Source: Shewanella aquimarina (GTDB lineage: Bacteria; Pseudomonadota; Gammaproteobacteria; Enterobacterales; Shewanellaceae). From it: a stretch of 64,000 nucleotides of DNA. Below are positions 33,829 to 41,960 of this stretch, in pieces. The stretch is taken from contig NZ_JAKIKY010000002.1 in NCBI RefSeq assembly GCF_023349185.1, positions 310,001 through 374,000 on the forward strand, in the 5' to 3' direction. The notes beneath the pieces are model-generated. The model was not told where the DNA came from, did no database searches, and saw only the letters and a program-made list of their open reading frames with translations. A program made the position numbers and the translations under genes. Position 1 is the first letter of the stretch, and each line of letters begins with the position of its first letter.

Positions 33829-35037
33829 ATGTTCAGTACACAAACCTATGACGTTGCCATTATCGGCGGAGGCATGGTAGGACTGGCAACCGCCATTGGC
33901 CTGGGTCAGGAGGGGCTTAGGGTCGTGGTGATCGACGCCGGGGAAACCCAGGCAGTATCTGGCGAGGCCAGGTTAAGAGTCAGTGCCATCAACAAGGCCA
34001 GTCAGCGATTACTTACCCATCTGGGAGCCTGGGCCTATATCGATGAGTCTCGCGTCGGCCCCTATCAGAAGATGGCGGTGTGGGATAAGGATAGCTTGGG
34101 CAAGATAGGTTTCGATGCCCATTCTATCAGCGAGCAGACCCTGGGCAGCATCATAGAAAATGACAACATCAGCCATGCGTTGGCGACCCGAGCGAGCGAG
34201 CTTGGTGAGGTAACCCACCTTGAAAATCACCGTCTGGAAAAAATCGCCTTCGGTGAGCGTGAAGCCTGGCTGACCCTGGATAATGGCGACAATCTGTCTG
34301 CGGCGCTGGTAATAGGCGCCGATGGTGCTAACTCCTGGGTGCGTGAGCAGTGCAAGATCCCCATGACCTTCTGGGATTATGGCCATCATGCCATTGTCGC
34401 CTCTATTCGCACCGAGCTGCCCCATAATGCTACCGCCAGACAGGTGTTCTTAAGCGACGGCCCACTGGCGTTTCTGCCGCTGTTTGAAAAAGATCTCTGT
34501 TCCATCGTCTGGTCGGTACCACCGGCCAAGGCGCAAGAACTGCTTGAGGGAGACAAGATACAGTTCGAGCGCAGCCTTACCGCCGCCTTCGACGGTAAGC
34601 TGGGCATGTGCACGCTGGAAAGCGAGCCACAGGCCTTCCCGCTGCGGATGCGTTATGCCCGTCACTTCGCCCGTCACCGCTTGGTACTTGCCGGAGATGC
34701 GGCCCACACCATTCATCCGCTGGCGGGGCAGGGAGTCAACCTGGGCTTCTTAGACGCCGCCGCCATTATTGAGACCCTGAGCGAGCTTAAGGCCAAGGGC
34801 AAGGATATCGGCGATTATGCCAATCTACGTCCGCTAGAGCGTTGGCGTAAGGCGGACGCGCTGGAGATGATCGCGGCGATGGAGGGCTTCAAGCGACTCT
34901 TCGAAGGTAGCAATCCGGTGAAAAAAGCCTTCAGGGATCTGGGCCTCAACCTGGTGGATAACCTTTCTCCTGTGAAAACACTGTTTATGCAACAGGCTAT
35001 GGGTAACAAAACCCGCTTGCCTGAGTTGTGTAAATAA
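33829..35037 (+). CDS. ubiI: FAD-dependent 2-octaprenylphenol hydroxylase (UbiI/VisC)
   Basis: A 402-residue flavoprotein hydroxylase that acts at C5 of the ubiquinone ring. I choose ATG 33829 with AAAGGA upstream; the open frame to 33781 overlaps ubiH and is rejected. DVAIIGGGMVGLATAIGL binds FAD, RLRVSAINKASQRLL is the VisC-type segment and LAGDAAHTIHPLAGQGVNLGFLD the second motif. The paralogue UbiF is similar, but position after ubiH and the RVSAIN motif favour UbiI. Confidence 0.92.
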   Translation: MFSTQTYDVAIIGGGMVGLATAIGLGQEGLRVVVIDAGETQAVSGEARLRVSAINKASQRLLTHLGAWAYIDESRVGPYQKMAVWDKDSLGKIGFDAHSISEQTLGSIIENDNISHALATRASELGEVTHLENHRLEKIAFGEREAWLTLDNGDNLSAALVIGADGANSWVREQCKIPMTFWDYGHHAIVASIRTELPHNATARQVFLSDGPLAFLPLFEKDLCSIVWSVPPAKAQELLEGDKIQFERSLTAAFDGKLGMCTLESEPQAFPLRMRYARHFARHRLVLAGDAAHTIHPLAGQGVNLGFLDAAAIIETLSELKAKGKDIGDYANLRPLERWRKADALEMIAAMEGFKRLFEGSNPVKKAFRDLGLNLVDNLSPVKTLFMQQAMGNKTRLPELCK

Positions 35038-35513
35038 GGCTTGAGAAAATGCGGCGGAATATCATTTTGTTTTTAAATACAAGTGGTTGACATCATTTGA
35101 TTTGATATACGGATTCTCATGTAAAAAAACTACATTTTAAACATGAGAAAAAGTAATGGAAAAATGGTTCGGATTAGAAAATTCTCTTGTATACAAAACT
35201 GTGACGCAAGGTATAATTTCGCCGCATTTTGATACCAAGCGCGTATCTTAAAACAGAATTTGTTGATGCATCTTATTCGACGCAATTGATGCAAAAACTC
35301 ATCTTTGCAATCACATCCTGGCCCTAAAGTACCCTAGGTTCAGGTGTGTCAGTTCAGCACGGTTGACTATAATCGTCTGCTTCGCTACCGCCTATTGATG
35401 ACAAGAGAGTGCTTGACCGACCCTTTCGGCCTCTGCCCCATTTCATCAATCATGCCCTAGCGCTGAGGCACCGCCAGGTAAGACCCGAAAAGGGCAAAAA
35501 AGAAGAGATAATA
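35038..35513. other. Promoter/leader region of the gcv operon
   Basis: A 476-bp AT-rich gap. Two TATAAT boxes are seen, at 35212-35217 and 35368-35373; the second would give a leader of about 135 bases. I looked for a glycine riboswitch and saw no convincing GGAGAG...CACCGAAGG...CTCAGG core. AGAAGAGATAATA before the gcvT ATG is the ribosome-binding site. No ORF of note. Confidence 0.5.
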
Positions 35514-36608
35514 ATGGCTAATAAAACTGTACTCTTTAACAAGCACCTAGAATCTAACGCCAAAATGGTCGACTTTCACGGTTGGGACATGCCGCTAAAC
35601 TACGGCTCTCAAATTGAAGAACACCATGTTGTGCGTCAAGACGCAGGGATGTTTGACGTGTCTCACATGACAGTAGTTGACGTTACCGGTGCTCAGGCCT
35701 GTGATTTTCTTCGTAAGCTACTGGCCAACGACGTCGCCAAACTCAAGGTGCCGGGTAAGGCGCTTTACGGTGGCATGTTAGACCACAATGCAGGCGTTAT
35801 CGACGACCTGATCACCTATTATCTCAGCGACACCCATTACCGTATCGTAGTGAACTCGGCCACTCGCGAGAAAGACCTCGCCTGGATCACCGAGCAAGTT
35901 AAAGGCTATGACGTGACTGTCACCGAGCGTCCTGAGCTGGCGATGATCGCCGTTCAAGGCCCTAACGCTAAGGCGAAGGCGGCGGCGGTATTTACCGACG
36001 AACAAAACGCAGCAGTCGAAGGCATGAAGCCTTTCTTCGGTGTGCAGTCTGGCTCTCTCTTCATCGCAACCACAGGTTACACAGGCGAAGCCGGTTACGA
36101 GATCATCGTACCTGAGGCAGAAGCCGAAGCCCTGTGGCAAGCCCTGCTAGATAATGGCGTTAAGCCATGTGGTCTGGGCGCCCGCGACACCCTACGTTTA
36201 GAAGCAGGCATGAACCTGTACGGCCAGGATATGGACGAGAGCGTTAACCCGCTGGCGGCCAACATGGGCTGGACCATCGCCTGGGAACCCGAAGATCGTG
36301 ACTTCATCGGCCGTGAAGCGCTAGCCGCTATCAAAGCCGCCGGCGCTGACAAGCTCGTTGGCTTGGTGATGGAAGCCAAGGGCGTACTGCGCACCGGCAT
36401 GCCAGTCTTCTTCACCGACGCAGACGGCGTCGAGCAGCAAGGCGCTATCACCAGCGGCACCTTCTCACCAACCTTAGGTTACTCAATCGCCATGGCGCGC
36501 GTACCTAATTCTGTTGGCGATGTCGCAGAAGTCGAGATGCGTAAGAAGCGCGTCCCTGTTAAAGTGATCGCACCTAGCTTCGTGCGTAACGGTAAGCAGG
36601 CCTTCTAA
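35514..36608 (+). CDS. gcvT: Glycine cleavage system T protein (aminomethyltransferase)
   Basis: A 364-residue THF-dependent aminomethyltransferase. It takes the aminomethyl group from lipoyl-GcvH, forms 5,10-methylene-THF and releases ammonia. [25 protein letters not shown] and MFDVSHM are the conserved N-terminal motifs, with [10 protein letters not shown] and [19 protein letters not shown] in the centre. I choose ATG 35514 with AGAAGAGA upstream; the open frame back to 35409 is not family-like. It is first of gcvT-gcvH-gcvP, with codon usage of a well-expressed gene. Confidence 0.97.
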   Translation: MANKTVLFNKHLESNAKMVDFHGWDMPLNYGSQIEEHHVVRQDAGMFDVSHMTVVDVTGAQACDFLRKLLANDVAKLKVPGKALYGGMLDHNAGVIDDLITYYLSDTHYRIVVNSATREKDLAWITEQVKGYDVTVTERPELAMIAVQGPNAKAKAAAVFTDEQNAAVEGMKPFFGVQSGSLFIATTGYTGEAGYEIIVPEAEAEALWQALLDNGVKPCGLGARDTLRLEAGMNLYGQDMDESVNPLAANMGWTIAWEPEDRDFIGREALAAIKAAGADKLVGLVMEAKGVLRTGMPVFFTDADGVEQQGAITSGTFSPTLGYSIAMARVPNSVGDVAEVEMRKKRVPVKVIAPSFVRNGKQAF

Positions 36609-36810
36609 CTGTTTGATAAGGGTTATCCCTGTTTGACCGTCAGGTAGCCAAAAGGGCGTTGGTGGGTCTGGGTTGTTAGTCTGATACAGGCTAAGCAACT
36701 CGGGGCAAAGCTGCTAAAATATCGGCTGACCCAGTCCAACGACAGGCGCTTGAGTGGTTAAGCAGGCTTAGTTTTTAAAATTTAGCACTACGGAACAAGG
36801 AACAAAAATA

Positions 36811-37200
36811 ATGAGCAATATTCCGACTGAATTGAAATACGCTTCTTCACACGAATGGATCCGCAAAGAAGATGACGGTTCATACACTGTTGGTATCAGT
36901 GAGCACGCCCAAGAGCTACTAGGCGACATGGTTTTCGTTGAGCTGCCAGAAGTTGGCGACAGCGTTAGCGCCGGTGATGACTGCGCGGTAGCCGAGTCGG
37001 TAAAAGCCGCTTCAGACATCTACGCACCCATTTCAGGTGAAGTGGTAGCGGTTAACGAAGCCCTGGAAGATTCTCCTGAGCTGGTTAACAGCGACGCTTA
37101 CGGCGATGGCTGGTTCTTCCGCATTATGCCAAGCGACCTGAGCGAACTAGACAATCTGCTTGATGCCGAAGGCTATCAAGCGGTTATCGACGAAGAGTAA
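36811..37200 (+). CDS. gcvH: Glycine cleavage system H protein (lipoyl carrier)
   Basis: A 129-residue shuttle protein. The lipoylated Lys is residue 65 in AESVKAASD, within the usual hammerhead fold ([12 protein letters not shown]...). It carries the aminomethyl intermediate between GcvP and GcvT. The 202-bp gap before it is longer than usual for an operon, and a strong hairpin follows it. Confidence 0.97.
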   Translation: MSNIPTELKYASSHEWIRKEDDGSYTVGISEHAQELLGDMVFVELPEVGDSVSAGDDCAVAESVKAASDIYAPISGEVVAVNEALEDSPELVNSDAYGDGWFFRIMPSDLSELDNLLDAEGYQAVIDEE

Positions 37201-37212
37201 TTGTCGATGACG

Positions 37213-37247
37213 ACGAAGCCCCATATCGCATAGAGATGGGGCTTCGT
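37213..37247 (+). terminator. Strong hairpin between gcvH and gcvP
   Basis: ACGAAGCCCCAT and ATGGGGCTTCGT pair over 12 bp with an 11-base loop. A T-tract is absent (TCGTTAT follows), so it may be a partial terminator, a processing site or an mRNA stabiliser for gcvTH. Confidence 0.6.
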
Positions 37248-37371
37248 TCGTTATAAGGCCATGCAATAAGCCATTGCCATATAACGAGAAGTAGAACCAC
37301 ATCAAACAACGAGACCGGTAACACCAGCCCCCTACAGCTAGGATACTGGCAAATATGGAACTAGGTTAATC

Positions 37372-40260
37372 ATGACCACTGAAACCCTCACTCAGTTAGA
37401 GCAGCACGAACTATTCATCCGTCGTCATATCGGCCCGGACAGCGCAGATCAGCAAGAGATGCTGAACTTCGTTGGTGCAGAATCTTTAGAAGATTTAACA
37501 CAGCAGATAGTCCCTGAGTCGATTCGTCTTGGACGCGATCTTGCCGTTGGCAGCGCCTGTGGTGAAGCCGAAGGCCTTGCTGCGATTCGCAAGTACGCCG
37601 ATAAGAACAAGGTGTTCAAGAGCTACATCGGCATGGGTTACTACGGCACTATCGTGCCAAGCGTGATTCAGCGTAACGTATTCGAAAATCCAGGTTGGTA
37701 CACGGCGTACACCCCATACCAGCCAGAGATCGCCCAGGGCCGTCTAGAAGCCATCCTGAACTTCCAACAGGTGTCGATGGACCTTACCGGTCTTGATCTG
37801 GCCTCAGCCTCCCTGCTGGACGAAGCCACCGCCGCAGCCGAAGCCATGGCGCTGGCCAAGCGTGTCTCTAAGGCGAAGAAGGCCAATATCTTCTTCATCG
37901 CCGATGATGTGTTCCCACAGACTATCGACGTGGTAAAGACCCGCGCCGAGTGTTTCGGTTTCGAAATCGTCGTTGGCCCAGCCAGCGAAGCGGTTAATTA
38001 CGAGCTGTTTGGTGCCCTGTTCCAATACACCAACCACTATGGTCAAATCACCGACTTCACCGAGCTGTTTGCTGCCCTGCAAGAGAAGAAAGCCGTCGTG
38101 ACCGTTGCCGCCGACATCATGTCGTTGGTGTCACTTAAATCGCCTGGCTCAATGGGCGCCGATGTTGTCTTCGGTAGCGCTCAGCGCTTCGGTGTGCCAA
38201 TGGGCTTTGGTGGTCCACACGCGGCCTTCTTCGTGACCCGCGATCAGCACAAGCGTTCACTGCCAGGCCGTATTATTGGTGTGTCACAAGATACTCGCGG
38301 CAACCGCGCCCTGCGTATGGCGATGCAGACTCGTGAGCAGCATATCCGCCGCGAAAAGGCGAACTCAAACATCTGTACTGCACAGGTGCTACTGGCTAAC
38401 ATGGCCTCTTTCTACGCCGTATTCCACGGTCCAAAAGGTCTGAAGATCATCGCCGATCGTATCCACCGCTTCGCCGACATCTTCGCCGCCGGTCTTAAGG
38501 CCAAGGGCGTTGAGCTGGTAAACGATACCTGGTTCGATACCGTTTCATTCAAGGTTGCAGACAGCGCCGCCGTACAGGCACGCGCCATCGCCGGTGAAGT
38601 GAACCTGCGTATCGACAGCGACGGCATCTTAGGTGTTGCCATGGCTGAGACCACCACTCGTGAAGATGTGGCGCAGCTGTTCGATATCGTACTGGGCGAA
38701 GGTCATGGTCTGGACGTTGCGGCGATCGACGCCGACATCATCAAGAATGGCAGCAACTCAATTCCAGCCGAGCTGGTTCGTCAAGACGCCATCCTCGAGC
38801 ATCCAACCTTCAATCGCTACCACAGCGAAACTGAGATGATGCGTTACATCAAGCGTCTGGAAAACAAAGATTTAGCACTGAACCACTCGATGATTTCGCT
38901 AGGTTCTTGCACCATGAAGCTGAACGCGGCGACCGAGATGATGCCGGTAAGCTGGCCAGAATTTGGCAACATGCATCCTTTCTGCCCGCAAGATCAGGCA
39001 CAGGGTTATGCCGAGCTTATCGAGGAGCTGTCAAACTGGTTGGTCGACATCACAGGTTATGACGCCATGTGCATGCAGCCTAACTCGGGTGCATCGGGCG
39101 AATACGCCGGTCTGTTGGCCATCAAGAAGTACCACGAGTCTCGCGGCGAAGGCCACAGAAACGTCTGTCTTATCCCTCAGTCTGCCCACGGTACTAACCC
39201 GGCTTCGGCCCAGCTTGCTGGCATGAAGATTGTGGTTACCGCCTGTGACAAGCAGGGTAACGTGGATATGGAAGATCTTAAGGCCAAGGCTGCCGAAGTG
39301 GCCGAAAACCTCTCTTGCATCATGGTCACCTACCCATCGACTCACGGTGTGTACGAAGAGACCATCGCGGAGATCTGTGAGGTGATCCATCAGCATGGCG
39401 GTCAGGTTTACCTAGACGGTGCCAACATGAACGCTCAGGTAGGCCTGACTTCACCTGGTTCAATCGGCGCCGACGTGTCGCACCTTAACCTGCACAAGAC
39501 CTTCGCCATTCCACACGGTGGCGGCGGACCAGGCATGGGCCCAATCGGCGTTAAAGCGCACCTTGCGCCATTCGTTGCCGGTCACGCCGTGGTTAAGCAT
39601 GGTCGTGAGTCAGACAACAACGGTGCGGTATCGGCAGCGCCATACGGCAGCGCCAGCATCCTGCCTATCACCTGGATGTACATCAAGCTGCTTGGCTATC
39701 AGGGCCTGAGACAATCGACTCAGATGGCACTGCTTAACGCCAACTACATGATGAAGAAGCTGTCTGCTCATTACCCAGTGCTCTACACAGGCCGTAATGA
39801 CCGCGTCGCGCACGAGTGCATCATCGACCTGCGTCCACTCAAAGAAGCCTCAGGCGTCACCGAGATGGATATTGCTAAGCGTCTGAACGACTACGGCTTC
39901 CACGCGCCGACCATGAGCTTCCCGGTTGCGGGCACATTGATGATAGAGCCAACAGAGTCTGAGTCTAAGGCCGAGCTGGATCGCTTCATCGAAGCCATGG
40001 TTGCCATCCGCGGCGAGATCGCCAAGGTTGAAGCAGGTGAGTGGCCAGCGGACAACAACCCGCTGCACAACGCGCCGCACACCATGGCCGACATCATGGA
40101 CAGCGAGTTCGACTCACGTCCATACAGCCGTGAAACTGCCGTGTTCCCAACGGCTGCGGTTAAGGCTAACAAGTTCTGGCCGACTGTGAATCGTATCGAT
40201 GATGTGTACGGCGATCGTAATTTGATGTGTTCGTGTGCACCGATTGACGATTACAAGTAA
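37372..40260 (+). CDS. gcvP: Glycine dehydrogenase (decarboxylating), P protein
   Basis: A 962-residue PLP enzyme of the one-chain type that decarboxylates glycine and passes the aminomethyl group to GcvH. The PLP Lys is residue 709 in [17 protein letters not shown]. Other hallmarks are [17 protein letters not shown] at the N-terminus, [31 protein letters not shown] and [15 protein letters not shown] in mid-protein. It completes the gcv operon and supplies one-carbon units together with fau nearby. A terminator follows at 40408. Confidence 0.97.
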   Translation: MTTETLTQLEQHELFIRRHIGPDSADQQEMLNFVGAESLEDLTQQIVPESIRLGRDLAVGSACGEAEGLAAIRKYADKNKVFKSYIGMGYYGTIVPSVIQRNVFENPGWYTAYTPYQPEIAQGRLEAILNFQQVSMDLTGLDLASASLLDEATAAAEAMALAKRVSKAKKANIFFIADDVFPQTIDVVKTRAECFGFEIVVGPASEAVNYELFGALFQYTNHYGQITDFTELFAALQEKKAVVTVAADIMSLVSLKSPGSMGADVVFGSAQRFGVPMGFGGPHAAFFVTRDQHKRSLPGRIIGVSQDTRGNRALRMAMQTREQHIRREKANSNICTAQVLLANMASFYAVFHGPKGLKIIADRIHRFADIFAAGLKAKGVELVNDTWFDTVSFKVADSAAVQARAIAGEVNLRIDSDGILGVAMAETTTREDVAQLFDIVLGEGHGLDVAAIDADIIKNGSNSIPAELVRQDAILEHPTFNRYHSETEMMRYIKRLENKDLALNHSMISLGSCTMKLNAATEMMPVSWPEFGNMHPFCPQDQAQGYAELIEELSNWLVDITGYDAMCMQPNSGASGEYAGLLAIKKYHESRGEGHRNVCLIPQSAHGTNPASAQLAGMKIVVTACDKQGNVDMEDLKAKAAEVAENLSCIMVTYPSTHGVYEETIAEICEVIHQHGGQVYLDGANMNAQVGLTSPGSIGADVSHLNLHKTFAIPHGGGGPGMGPIGVKAHLAPFVAGHAVVKHGRESDNNGAVSAAPYGSASILPITWMYIKLLGYQGLRQSTQMALLNANYMMKKLSAHYPVLYTGRNDRVAHECIIDLRPLKEASGVTEMDIAKRLNDYGFHAPTMSFPVAGTLMIEPTESESKAELDRFIEAMVAIRGEIAKVEAGEWPADNNPLHNAPHTMADIMDSEFDSRPYSRETAVFPTAAVKANKFWPTVNRIDDVYGDRNLMCSCAPIDDYK

Positions 40261-40276
40261 ATGACTACTTGCCCTC

Positions 40277-40380
40277 GATAATACGGCGTCACCCCGTTGT
40301 TTTCGCTGCTCATTGACTAGAGTCAACTGCGCGGCGAAAACAGCAGGCTTCCTTGTCTTATCTTCGGCAGTAACGTCATT
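40277..40380. repeat. Intergenic palindromic repeat, copy R1
   Basis: Core TTTTCGC ... GCGAAAA (40300-40306 and 40334-40340) flanks TGCTCATTGACTAGAGTCAA, with a nested TTGACT/AGTCAA palindrome. The downstream arm CTTCCTTGTCTTATCTTCGGC also recurs in copy R3 near 45.4 kb. Confidence 0.75.
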
Positions 40381-40407
40381 TGAGATGTGCATGGCACTGA
40401 CCATAAT

Positions 40408-40438
40408 AAAAAAGTGAACCCTTGTGGTTCGCTTTTTT
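40408..40438 (+). terminator. Terminator of the gcv operon
   Basis: AAAAAAGTGAACC, loop CTTGT, GGTTCGCTTTTTT. A near-identical hairpin recurs at 40611. Confidence 0.85.
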
Positions 40439-40451
40439 GTTAGCTGCTTGG

Positions 40452-40590
40452 ACTCGTTACTGCGGCGTTGAATCTCAGCTTTCGTGCTCATTGACACAAG
40501 TCAACTCCGCGCGAAAGCCTTCGATTTGCCGCCGCGGAGCTGATTGTGCAAAGAGTGCTTCGTCAGCGACGCAATTATGGCGTAACTAGC
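40452..40590. repeat. Intergenic palindromic repeat, copy R2
   Basis: GCTCATTGACACAAGTCAACTCCGCG core between CTTTCG and CGAAAG arms, with the tail CGTCAGCGACGCAATTATGG shared with R3. An extra about 30 bp insertion lies between core and tail. Confidence 0.7.
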
Positions 40591-40610
40591 TTCATCTGAA
40601 GGTTAGATAT

Positions 40611-40639
40611 AAAAAAGCGAACCCTTGTGGTTCGTTCTA
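40611..40639. terminator. Second copy of the gcv-type terminator hairpin
   Basis: AAAAAAGCGAACC, CTTGT, GGTTCGTTCT. The T-rich run is on the minus strand, so it may terminate minus-strand transcription from the IS remnant. It duplicates the hairpin at 40408-40438. Confidence 0.65.
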
Positions 40640-40674
40640 GTGTTTGGCTGGTTGAGCATTGTTGGTGTGTTTTT

Positions 40675-40926
40675 AAGTGGTGACTCCACGACCACAGAAT
40701 GCAAGATGCGAGCGGTGGAGTGTCGTCGAGGAATAGTATGCTTAAATGGACGGAATTTTTGTAGTCATGGCTGTATGCTATCACCATAGGTTTCAATGTC
40801 TTGCCAGCCCTTTGCACCCGAAATGATGGCGCTTAAGACAAGGAACAAAACGTCCACAATGTTATGCTTTTGGTTGACGTCAGAGCGGGCGTCTTCAACA
40901 ACGGTTAGGTGTTCGAGTAAATTCAT
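40675..40926 (-). pseudogene. ISAs1-family transposase, N-terminal remnant
   Basis: The minus strand from ATG 40926 translates MNLLEHLTVVEDARSDVNQK, then HNIVDVLFLVLSAIISGAKG and WQDIETYGDSIQP, which is the typical start of ISAs1/ISAS1-type (H-repeat related) transposases. A TGA replaces the Trp that usually follows (WLQKFRPF), after which homology continues as LQKFRPF and IPRRHSTARIL and is lost near 40675. Only about 85 of the usual about 370 codons remain, with one internal stop, so it is a dead fragment. The DDE catalytic region is missing. Confidence 0.82.
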
Positions 40927-41137
40927 CAGGACCGCTACTTATCAAATGGGCAGCCATTAGAACAGTACCTGGGAGCTACACTCAATACTGGCAAAAAAAT
41001 ACAATCCCGCCCTGATTCAAAAGGAGAATTTTTTTTGGGAAAACATATACATTGGGCGGTATTAAGCAAAAAGTACCATTTCACCACAAAAGGTTTTTTA
41101 AACCCCTTATATTGGATTGTAAATAACGGAGAGTTAA

Positions 41138-41791
41138 ATGGATTTTATATCTTGGAAAGAGCGTGAGATACATGATGGTCAGTTTTTTATTTCTGACGGA
41201 ATTATCAATGAAAAGGCTTGGGAAAAAGCTCCTGTAAAAGTTCTTTTTTTGATGAAGGAGGCCTATGAAAGTTCTCCTGATGTAATAGATGAATGGGCTC
41301 TCAATGATTACCTAGCAAGTAAACGATTAAGTGAACTAGGGAAGTCCATGTGGTGGTCTATGGCGCAATGGGTCGATGGGATTAATAAGCTTATTGAAAC
41401 CGGCGAGGTAATTCAGTTTGATGAGGGCTATAAGTCAAATCCTAAGTTAGAAGAGGCATTTCAAAGCTGTGCGGTAATTAATATTAAGAAGAGTAGCGGC
41501 AAAAGCTCATCAACTAACGAAGACCTGTTTGCTTATGTAAATAGTGATTGGGATTTGCTGTGGCAGCAAATTCAATCTATTAACCCTGACTTGATTATCT
41601 GTGGTGCAACGTACCCATTAATTGAATCAAAACTAGAAAAATCAGATAAGTCTGCAGAATGGTTGTACCATGCTAAAGGTTACTACTTTGTTGATTTCTG
41701 GCATCCATCGAATCAATGGCCCTACAAGGTGAAGTACTACTCGCTAATGTCAGCTTTGAAACAGTCTAAAACGCTATGGAAACCACGATAA
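41138..41791 (+). CDS. UDG-superfamily-like protein, AT-rich accessory gene
   Basis: A 217-residue protein; GGAGAG precedes its ATG. VKVLFLMKEAYE (residues about 33-44) has the position and pattern of the first UDG motif, DLIICGATYPLIESKL (about 147-162) the usual middle strand, and VDFWHPSNQWP (about 187-197) the final HPS motif of uracil-DNA glycosylase-fold proteins. The catalytic residues of Ung are not clearly kept (no GQDPYH), so activity may differ or be lost. Composition is much more AT-rich than surrounding genes, and an IS remnant and repeats lie just upstream, suggesting transfer. A defence role is possible but unproved. Confidence 0.55.
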   Translation: MDFISWKEREIHDGQFFISDGIINEKAWEKAPVKVLFLMKEAYESSPDVIDEWALNDYLASKRLSELGKSMWWSMAQWVDGINKLIETGEVIQFDEGYKSNPKLEEAFQSCAVINIKKSSGKSSSTNEDLFAYVNSDWDLLWQQIQSINPDLIICGATYPLIESKLEKSDKSAEWLYHAKGYYFVDFWHPSNQWPYKVKYYSLMSALKQSKTLWKPR

Positions 41792-41960
41792 ATTTAAATA
41801 GTAATAAATAGGTTAATGGTAGGCGTTATCTAAAAAGGGTTTCTACCAGCCTCCCAGAGATAGACCTTTAGCTTCCCAATGGCTGGCTACTTACTTTAGG
41901 GAGGCCAACCTGAGGACGAAGATTGTTGGCTTTCCAGTATGTGTATCGTCGGTGATACAA

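Larger units (their letters stand above)
40261..41137. other. Accessory junction region: repeats, IS remnant, AT-rich DNA
   Basis: An 877-bp stretch with two intergenic repeat copies, two almost identical terminator hairpins, a truncated ISAs1-type transposase on the minus strand and finally AT-rich DNA leading into the UDG-like gene. No intact gene. Confidence 0.65.

Noticed and set aside
35380..35513. Possible glycine riboswitch in the gcvT leader
   Set aside because: The leader has AGAGAG and CTGAGGCACCGCC pieces, but the conserved aptamer core and tandem arrangement are not recognisable. A covariance search would decide.
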